Of a DNA stretch of 64,000 nt, positions 1-11,096 are shown one piece after another. Source of the stretch: Distichodus sexfasciatus (Eukaryota; Chordata; Actinopteri; Characiformes; Distichodontidae); NCBI GenBank assembly GCA_032718565.1, contig JAVGVS010000044.1:1483165-1547164 (forward strand), given 5' to 3'. The stretch's first letter is position 1. Each line of letters begins with the position of its first letter. Both the position numbers and the translations under genes were made by a program. The notes beneath the pieces were generated by a model that saw only the letters and a program-made list of their open reading frames with translations, had not been told where the DNA came from and did not search any database.

Positions 1-146
1 CCAGTCGTTCCGAGAGGAGCTGGATGTGTTGATTCAGGAGCAGATGAAAAAAGGTGGCAGCTCCTCCAGTCTTTGGGCTCTCAGACAGATTGCTGACTTC
101 ATGGCTACGTACGGCTCTCCTGCAGCACTGCCCGTCTCACCGTCCA
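1..146 (+). CDS. add2: ADD2 exon a (5' cut by window edge)
   Basis: Reads QSFREELDVLIQEQMKKG and then LWALRQIADFMATYGS, the N-terminal part of the adducin head. The donor is taken at GTGCGT (147), because only this leaves one base (A) to join the CC of the next exon as ACC. The more canonical-looking GTAAC four bases further on would break the frame. Confidence 0.85.
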
Positions 147-3126
147 GTGCGTAACAAACACACCCAGACACACACAGCCATATACGAGCTTCACTTACCT
201 ATATACTAATTCAACTTACAGCCTCTTTCTATATGATTACATGAGCTTCAGGTTTGCATTTATCCAGTCTCATTTTCTACTCTGCAAGTGATGCAAGATT
301 CTCATCTGAACCAAATTAACATTTTTGTTACAACAAATAATTAAATGTTTTACAGTTTATACTGTTCTTACTCTGCATTTAACCTAATAATGAGGTGGCA
401 AAAGCTTGCGCATACTCCAGTAGGAATTCAGGTACTGTCACATTCTCATGTGAGAGAGGGTGCAGGAATTCACTGAAACATTACTCTCTTTTATTCGCAA
501 AAGTTCAAACAAAACACTAAACACACACAGCACCAAGCGTATCTCCCTCAAAGTCCACTTAGCGATTCAGGCCAGACATCAACACACGGTATGACCCAGC
601 TCCAGTTCACATCTTGCACTTCACGTCCACGTGGCAACAACAAAATCTAAAGCCAATCAGCCGGAGATCCAGGTCCTCTCAGTGCATAGGGTATCGTAAT
701 GGTGACCGGATGGCGAGCTCCGGGTTGAGCTCGCATAATTAATATCACCAGTCAACAGTTAACCAATAAGCAAACAGAATCTAAACTGAAACCAGGTGTT
801 GTAACTACGGATGTTGAAATTAATCACATAATCGATGCATCGCGATGCGGACAGGGGCGATTCTGCAGTGACATCGAGGCAGTGACAGACCATAATAGAT
901 TATATTAGGGTTTTTTAACCGATCGTCTGGTGGTCCGCGGCGGCAATATAGGTGGTCCATGCCACGCAATCCAGTTTCACTACTGAAATCACTTTTGAAA
1001 AACGAATGAATTTTATGTATTATTTAAAACAGTTCCTGATGATTTGCCTACCTTTATGAATAATGAATTTAATGCAAATATCTAAAAAATGATTTAAAAA
1101 AGACAGAGCCAGTTGAAAAGCCCTGGATTATATCATAATGACATTGCTTGGTGATTTTCTGGATATGTCATAAAAAAATCTAGTTAAAAAGAACATCCCG
1201 GTAGTAACTATAACTGCCCGATCTGCGATCCATGCCCAGTGTGTGTGCAGTGTGAAGTTACGTGGAAAAATTGCTGGGATGCATTGTGATGCATCGAGAT
1301 ATTACATAGAATTGAATTGCTGACCTGATAATCGTAATTTAATCGAATCGTCAGACCTAGTTTTAACTCCAAAGCCCGAACAAAAAGTCCAGTAGGGTCC
1401 GTTTAATGTACTAGTGTTAAAAAGTATGTTCAAAAGAGTAACGTGCTCAGGCAACACTAAAAAAGTAACACATGGTCATGACAAAGCATTGTGTGCTCAC
1501 AAAAAAGTATGGCATATGCATGGAGAAGTATAACATGCTCACAAGATAAAATTGTGTGTGTAAGAAAGCAACGTGTGCACACAAGAAAATAATGCCTGCT
1601 TACGAGACGATATTGCATGCTCACAAGATGTTTTCACATGAGCACAATAAAGAACTTCTGTTATTCACATATTTATGTCATGAACACCCAAACCTCATTT
1701 CTTTCATTTTTTTCTATTGTCCCTTTTCACAAGGTACTGTAGCTACACATGCAAGGTGTGTTATGCTACATAATAATCACTTTCTTGCCAATTTACTGCT
1801 GGATGGTGAAAAATTAGATAATGGGTTACATTTGCCAAAATTAAGTTAAAGGGCACGCTTTTTAACCCAGGGTGTATACTAGTAATGATTTGTGGACTAA
1901 TGATAACCTTAGCTTTGTGTCTCTGACAGCCGTAACCATGGTGACTCCTATCAACGACCTGCATGGCTGGGAGCCAGTCTCCATGGTGAAGGGCGAGAGG
2001 CTGATGCGCTGTAAGCTGGCCAGCCTTCACCGCCTGCTAGACCTGTACGGCTGGGCCCAGATCACCACTGCCGGAGTCACGGTGACACACACACACACAC
2101 ACACACACACACCCACACACACAGTTTCATAACACACACTTTCATACTTTACCAGTTTCATCACATTTGTTTTGTTGTAGTTACTGAGCTACATTAAAAC
2201 TTCTCACTTTTTACTTTTTACCAACTTCTGAGCTGTCTTTTAAATGAGTAAAATGATGCTTTAGAGTAGGACTGGGAATGAGTTAATGTGTGAGATTAAT
2301 ATGGAAACTTTAATTAATCATACGACTGATACCTCTAGCACACATGTTGATCTGACTGAAGCCCTTGACGCAGAGAAAAAGTAACCTTTTGGCTGTGTCT
2401 GTCTGCCTAGTTTTACGCTAGACAGGCGCAGTTAAAAACTAATCAAGTTTTTCTTACCAATCCTTAACATGCTGTTCTTTTTCCCAATACCACATTTGTT
2501 TGTTTTACAGATTGGTTTACAGGCTTTAAAAATCTCTATCTCTCTCTCGTTTTTCTTTAGATGCGAATCAGTAAAGAGCAGGAACACTTTTTGGTTCTGC
2601 CCGAGGGTTTGGCCTATGGAGAGGTCACTGCGTCCAGCCTGGTGAGAAACACGAACAGATAAATTTTTTAGACAGATGTACAGACAGAGGTGAAGAGGTC
2701 ATATGTGTTCCTTATTATGTAATATTTCACAAACTCCTAACATCGTTAGTGGCCAACTTTGCTCATGTAGAGCCATAGTCCAGCACAGTTTCACACACAC
2801 CTTCTGTAGGTGGTAATTGCCTCATTAGATAGTCAAGTCATCTAGTTAAACTTGGTCATCTCAGCTGTTTATTCTGACATACGTATGTAATATATAGAAT
2901 AGAATGCACTACCAGCAGCAATCAGAAAAGCTGAAGTGTTATCATTAACTTTTAATGTTTATTATTTTTAATTTATTGTCTCTGCCTGTTCCTCTTACAT
3001 TTGTAAAGAGGCAATTTTCATTTTACACTCAAAACTTTCATGTGTTTAAATTTATTTTCATTTATTTCTATCTTATGCCATATTCTTTTATCATATTAGA
3101 AGTGCTTTATACAAGTATTACAAAAA

Positions 3127-3166
<40 letters not shown>

Positions 3167-6100
3167 ATTATTATTATTATTATTATTATTATGATAAGTC
3201 TGTGTTAATGTGTGAAAACTGGTAACAGGAGCATATCCATATTTGTTTTCTCATGCCAGTCCAAAGAAAAGAACGTAAAGAAAGAAGGAACGAAAATGTA
3301 TAGCACTAATGATCATAATGTATATGATATGCCCTTTTTAAAGGGCACCTAGTGAACAAAAGACCTCATGTAGACTGCATGCATTTTTAATATCAGGGAA
3401 AAGATAAATTATGAGGGATGAATTATGCATGTAGATCTCATTCGTAAGACATATCACTGGTAGTATTTATATGAGTCCTGCAGTAACAGCTTCCAAAAAT
3501 GAACACTGTCAGTAATCACCAGAGGATGACCTAGACTAGTTTGGGGACAAATTTAAGACTGCACCTGCAGATTTAGCCTCAATATGCAATGTCCCCAAAA
3601 GTATACTGAAGTAAATATGTGGATGTGTGGTTGTTTTATTTAACTAACCGGACCAGGAGTAAGGCTTGACAATTCAGTGTTATACCAGGTGGGGAACTCA
3701 TTTGTAATGTTGCAGTTTCCACCTAATCTACTACACATGTAATTGTTAAACTTGATATAAACACGAGTCGACATGTAGAATTGTGTAGTGTCAATCTTCA
3801 GATGGTCTCTGATATTGCCTGACGTGTGTGTGTGTGTGTGTGTGTGCAGGTAAAAGTCAATATCCTTGGGGAGGTGGTGGAGAAGGGCAGCACTACATTA
3901 GGGGTGGATGTGTCTGCCTTTAAACTGCATTCAGCCATTTACTCTGCCCGGCCCGATGTCCGCTGCCTGCTGCATCTACATACACCTGCTACGGCTGCAG
4001 TATGTCAGTCTCTCTCTCTCTCTCTCTCTTTGTCTTGGCAAGTAAAAGAGCTATTTCCTACAGACTGTATGCCTACAGACATTATGCTACACCACATCGC
4101 CCTCCACTGGGTGTCGAATGAGCTGCAGTAAACTACATTTTAGCATTTTAGAACGCCTAGTCCTACTTCTACAGTTATTTTGGTGAAAGTAACTCAAAAG
4201 CAATGCAGGAGTCGTGTAATGCATGACAGTTCAGAGACATTGATATTGTAATGTAACCAACTACTTTGAAATAACAGCAACCTGCAACAGAAATAGTATA
4301 TATTACATTTATATATTTGTATATATTAAATGTTGTAAAGTAACTTCAGTATTTGCTAGTATTTTCACACCAGTTCTCTTTTTTACAGCAGACATACAGT
4401 ATATTACGGTCAAAATATCAGCTATCAGTCTCTGATAATCCTTATCGACCCTGAAAATTACAAATCGGTCAAGCCCTAATCTGCCCCAACTACTTTTCAG
4501 TCTCTTTTAGAATAAATGTGAACGTTTCATTTAATTTCTAGACACTGACAATGGGCCACTTTGACCAATGTCCTTAAAACCCACTTCCGCAGTTTACATG
4601 AGACATTCACCGCTGTTTTCAAATTTAAAAATATGTTCCTAGGTTAGAACAGAATGTACAGTTGCTGAAGAGCACTGTTACACAAATTTTAATGCATGCG
4701 GCAAAACATTAGCTTATTTGGATTTTTAATGATAATAATTGTATAATACTTTACTATTTAAATGTTTTAACTTTCTTTAAATTTACTTTTCATTTAAATG
4801 TACTTTCTTAAGAAAGTAACTGAGGCTCAATCTTTCTTCACTTCAGCCAGCACTACCTGGATGTTCTACCAGCAGGCCTTCCGTATCATTAAGTTCACCC
4901 TAAAATTAGCTAAGGTGATGAAAAGGCAGGAGAGAATTGACCAATTAGAGATAGCGGATGATTAACAGGCCAGATTAACTACATCAGCAATTTGAACTTT
5001 AAGTCTCATACAATCATTTTAACGAGTTATTAAATTCTGCCAAAAATTCTTTGTGTTATGCTGCTGAGTCCTCAAAGATTAACTGTACCTAAAAAATAAT
5101 AAAAATAATACTCAGATGTGTTATGTAAAATGCTTACTATATTTAACTTAGAGCTCTGACTTGACAGTAAAACCCAGGAGGATGTTTCATGATTTCATCC
5201 CCCTCACATTTATATGTGTTATCTCAGGTGTCAGCCATGAAGTGTGGCCTCCTCCCGCTATCCCATGAGGCTTTGCTGGTGGGTGAGGTGGCGTATTACG
5301 ACTACAACGGTGTGATGGAGGAGGAGGAGGACAGAGTAGAACTGCAGAAGAGCCTCGGACCCACGTGCAAGGTAATTAGAATGTGGCAGAAAGGAATGTT
5401 AAAGGGCATAATAATAATGTCAATTCAATAAACTCAATTCTGTCTTATATTTTAGGAATATATTTTTCTTTTTTATTTTACATTTTATTTTTTGTAATCT
5501 ATTAATTTCTATTAATTTGAACAGTCTTACGAGTGAATCACTGTACATTTTACTACATACTTGTATAACTATACAAGTTATATGAATGTACTTGTATAAC
5601 TACGTGACAAATAAATAATCTTTAATTTCTTACACTGAGTGAAAAATAATATAGTTGCATGTGCGTCATTGTTGGTTTTGTGCAGGTTCTGGTCCTGAGG
5701 AATCACGGCATTGTGGCTCTGGGGGAATCCGTGGAAGAGGCGTTTTACACCATCTACCACATCCAGAACGCCTGTCAGATCCAGGTGGGCTAAAAATACC
5801 AGCAATACTATTGCAGTCCCACTGGAAACCAGAAGATTAGTGGGACAGTGGGACAGAGAGAAAGACAGAAAGAACGATAAGGAGGGATAGAGAGAGGGAT
5901 AGAGAGATCTTTGTGAACAAGGTTTGTGATAGGGGTGTAACAATACTTTGTTCTACGTTGATACATTGAATAAAAATCAGTACGCACAAAGCATTGATCC
6001 AAAATGAAAATATCGATCAGACATCATATATATCGTAACATTACTTTATACTGAACAGGAGATCTAGTTTTATTAAAAGAGAGTTTTATTTTATTCATAT

Positions 6101-9100
6101 GGCTGAGCTCAGGAATTTTTTCGAATTATATTTTAGCTGCTTTTTATGATTTGAAAATGAATGGAAGTGATTGTGTTAAATCAGATAATATCATGATCAA
6201 TGATCATATGGATCATTGGTTCCTGCATTAAACAGAATCGAAATCGTGTCGTAGCAGACTTTGTAATATCAGCAAATGTCGAACAAGTGTCCATTAAATT
6301 GATATATCACATTGTGATGAAACCTGTGATTTACTCCTCTATTATTTGTCTATTATATTGTACTTACAGTTACTTATTTCAATCCATTGCACGCATCCTC
6401 TACTTTCAGTAACATTCATGTCATGCGTTCTTTTTCATTGTGTGCCTCACTCAGATAAATTCTGTGATTTTCTCTATAGCCTGCACTCTTGTTGAACATT
6501 TTTCAATCTGTACATTGTTAGATGTCTACACTAAACCAAACTAATAATTATAATGAATACAATAGAATGAATAAAATATAGAATGCAACTATTGCATGGA
6601 TTATAATTTATAATAGATTATTGTTAGTTATATATTTTTTATACTAAGTCAGGTCCCAATGTAAAGTTGCTGCCACTAATGAAGCAGGTGTAAAACTTGT
6701 GATTCTTTTGCTGTGTTCAGGTGTCAGCTCTTTGTTGCGCTGGGGGAGAGCAGAACCTCATAATGCTGGACAGGACTACACACAGACCCAACCCGAGTGG
6801 AACCGTGGGCTGGGCCGGGTCCACTTTTGGCCCCATGCACAAGAGTCGACTGGGGGAGCACGAGTTCGAGGCCCTCATGAGGACCCTGGACAACCTGGTG
6901 AGAAATTGCTGTTAAGTTTTTCCCTACAGTTGTTTTCATAACCAAGTCATCATTATAAATACCAAATTACCTAATTAATCATTTTTTGACTCATGGTGTA
7001 GATCTTACAGACTAAGAATATGCTTAAAAAGTAGGAGTATGCTTCCTAATTGACTATGTTCCACAGGGCTACCGTACCGGCTACGCCTACCGATTCCCTG
7101 TGCTGCTGGAGCGCTCTCGAACCCGCAGGGAGGTAGAGGTTCCCGCCACAGTCACCTCCTTCAACTTTGGGGAGGACGGCTCACGGCCCCACTCACGACT
7201 CCACCCCCATGCCCAGAAACAGCAGCTGGAGAAGACACGATGGCTCAACACTCCCAACACTTACCAGAAAGTCAACCAGGACGAGGCCAGTCCGGGGCAC
7301 CGCACCACGGTCAGAGCCTTTATTAACAAGATCCATTACAGCTAGAGACGTAATAACACTGTGCATAGTATTACAATGTATTATTCGGTGAGAAAGTAGT
7401 GCCAAACATGTGATGAAACAAACAAACAATGGACAATAATTTAAGAAACCCAATAATGTTTGCCACAGGCATGCAAAATTTGCATTGCAATGTGAAAACT
7501 GCATTAGTGGCTTAAAGAACATTTTTTTTCTTAAGAACAGCTGGTGAATGAGACCCAGTGTTGCAGTTTTTAATCTTTATAAAATAGATAAAATAAATAA
7601 TGAATACACTATCAAAATGGGAGTTCTGTATTATTGTCCATAACTTGGCAAATGCTGACTGATTTTTCAAAAGTCTTTGCATTCAAAATTAAATTTACAA
7701 CAAAGTGATTGTTCTATTGCCCACATCTTTAATGTGTACCCATAATACCTTTGTGAAATATAATAATCGTAACAGTGAAACTGATCACAACTGTTCTTCA
7801 ACAATCAAATAATATTGAAAATCTGTCAACATTTGCCAAAGTTATGGACAAAGCTACAGTGCTCATGTAGTAGATTTCTGTATGTATCAGTGTTCCTATA
7901 GACACGCATTGATTTTTTTCAGAATATTATCTTTTGATTTGAGCCTAAAAAATTAATGAGACTAATGAGACATCATCATCATCTTTCAGTTAGCTCCCAT
8001 CAGTTATCATGTCACAACGCTTTATTTTCAGTTACAATAATTGACATCTTTTATGTAATCAAATGTGAATTTAAAAGAATTGTGAAATTAATGCACTTAA
8101 AAAAAAAAAGATTAGAATTATGTTGAGTCTTACATCAGTGGATCTCTCTATTTCTCTGTCTTTCTGTCTCTCCCCCTCTCCCTCCCTCACATCATTCTCT
8201 CCCTTTGGCCCCCTTTGTTGCATTTGCTCTTTTCTACCTGTAAATTCAACATACATTTTGCTGTCATTTGGGCCGTGAGTTGCCGTGAGTTTGTTTTTAG
8301 TGTGGTCTGTTTCTGCTGACAGATTTGTCGTCTTTTGATCTCTTTGCATTTTGTCTAAATTCTACATGGCACCTTGTCATCTGGGCCATGTAGCTGTCTT
8401 TAATGTCTTTGCACAACAATTAGGCACAAATGCAGCCCAACATGTTCTCAGTTGTTTTTCAGCGCTCTGTTTTTGCTGCCAGAATTATCCCTTTTCTTCC
8501 CTCTGCAATGCAGAGGATATTCTAGGACCATAAATCTTGATATAGTGCCACTGCTGCCCTCTGCTGGTTAATACAGTAGATCTATTTTTATCACTCCTGC
8601 GGCTCTAACTAAACGTACACTACAGTTTCACTCTCTGATTTTAGTGAAACATACAGATGGTTAATGTACATCCAAGAGAAACAAACTTCTTTTTCTTCAA
8701 CAATACATTTTTAATTCAGAAAAAAATCTGCTCTGTATTTCTGAATCAATTATACTGTATGAAACACATTTACAGCATTTAACAGACGCTTTAATCCAGA
8801 GCGACTTCCGAATATTCAATATTCAAATTTCAGGGACAGTCTCTTGGTTCAGAGGCGAGTATACTAACGATTAGACCACTTTCACCTTCATCATAATTAC
8901 TCTGTATTTTGTGGCTTCATAGTGGTTGAAGAAAGACGAAGTAACCCAAAGCAGTGGAACAGGGATTAAGATTGAAAACCCAAACCAGTTTGTCCCTCTG
9001 TTCACAAACCCACAGGAGGTGCTGGAAACCAGAAATAAGGTAGAGTGGAACAAACACTGAACTTAGGGGTGTAAAATGTATATATACTGATGTGGTAAGA

Positions 9101-10445
9101 ACAGTTCTCATAGAGGTTAAGATTTTTTTGCATTAGGTTTTTTACAATCAGGTATCACTATGACAGGTGTGTTCAGTTTCTCTTTGATACAATATTACAT
9201 ATGCAAACTTTACGAGTGTATCATATGATCTGTGTTATTTTTTATGATGTTTACTCTATATATAAAAATTACATTACATTTGAATTAAAGCAAGGTAATG
9301 TCAATATGAATAAAGGGACTTTAAGTCCTAGTTATAACTTTAAGCACAAAATCAACACATGTCTACCCCTGATGTGTAATTTGTGAAAAATAGAATAAAT
9401 ACATTGAGAAATGTATTCTGTTTGAATTTTAGATCCGGGAGCAGAATCGTCAGGACATGAAGACTGCTGGTCCACAGTCTCAGTTGTTAGCCAGCGTTAT
9501 AACAGACAACAGCCCACCGGTGGGAAGCATCAGTTACTCTAGAGCAAGCACTATTTTATAATTTGCTTTGCACACCAGCAACACACTTACACCCACTGCA
9601 ATATCCCATTGCAATATGTCGTTCTAAAGTCATAAAGTTGTACAAACAGAGGATGCGTATTAAGTGCGTACTTAAAAGGAGCAATGAGCAGTTACATCTG
9701 TTTGAGTTTTTCATCCTGTCGACTAATCATGTATCAGTACTGTTAAACATTAAACTTGAATATGAACTTTGAAGGATGTTTGCATGGGCAATTCATCCAA
9801 CCTGAAATAGGATAAGAAATTCAAAGCCTATAGTGTGCACATCACTTTAAACTCATGTTTAACAATATACTGCACAGTATTTCCACATGAAAAGGGCCAT
9901 CAAATTAAAAATGACCAGATTCTTTTCTTAGGATGGCACATTTAGTCAGTTTAGAATAGAATATGGGTTTATGAGCTTAGCAAAGCATTGCTGTTTTATT
10001 TACATTTTACACAACATCCTTTATTTATGGAATTAAGATTGCAAAAAAAGCAGTGAATTTTTATTTATGTATTTGTGGTTGTGTGTGTGTGTGTGTGTGC
10101 GTGTGTGTGTGTGCGTGTGTGTGTGTGTGCATGTACCTGCTCTCCTAGTCCCCAGAAAAGGTGGAACCTCCTTCAACACCTGAGCCAGAGCCACCAAACC
10201 CCTTTAATGAGCTGACGGATAAGGAGTTGGAGGAGTACAAGCAGGAGGTCCAGCGCAAGCAGCTTGGTATGGACAGTAAAGGAAAAAGGAAACTTGCATT
10301 ATTCTCATTTGTACTTGTTCACTCTCTAACTCTCCAGTGCAAGAATAAAACAAGAATAAAAAATGCCACGCTTGAAATAAACAGATAAGGGGCAAAAAGC
10401 TATGGTGTACGAAAAAAAAAAAATCTATATCTATATCTATCTATA

Positions 10446-10509
<64 letters not shown>

Positions 10510-11016
10510 CACACACGTTGCTTTATTTTCATTACTGTTTACATTGTAGATTCTCACTAAAGGTGTCAAAACTATGAATGAACTGTGTAAGGGCTATTTG
10601 ACCAAGAATGAGAGTAATGGAGTGCTGCGCCAGATGGCCTTGGCCTCCACAGTCACCTGACCAAACCCAATCGAGATGGTTTGGATGAGATGGACCGTGA
10701 GAGGAAGCGCAAAAGGGCCAACAAGTGCTCAGCGCCCTGGGAACCTTCAAGACTGTTGGAAAGCCATTTTAGGTGACTACCCCATGAAGCCTATCAAGAG
10801 AATGCTAAGATAAAGTAAAAGCAGTGATCAGCAAAGGGTGGTTAATTTTCAAGATATAAAACATGTTTTGGTTGTTTCATTACTTTTTGTTTACTACATA
10901 AATCCATATGTGTTCATTCCTTATGCCTTCAGTGAGAATCTACAATGTAAATAGTCATGATAATAAAGAATAAAACATTGAATAAAGTGTGTCCAAACTT
11001 TTGACTATAGTGTGTG

Positions 11017-11096
<80 letters not shown>

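Noticed and set aside
1438..1651. CRISPR-like array
   Set aside because: Units are contiguous and degenerate with no spacers; the genome is a vertebrate.
1872..2132. Open frame ending in Thr-His repeats
   Set aside because: The first part is ADD2 exon b; the tail is a translated CA microsatellite beyond the donor.
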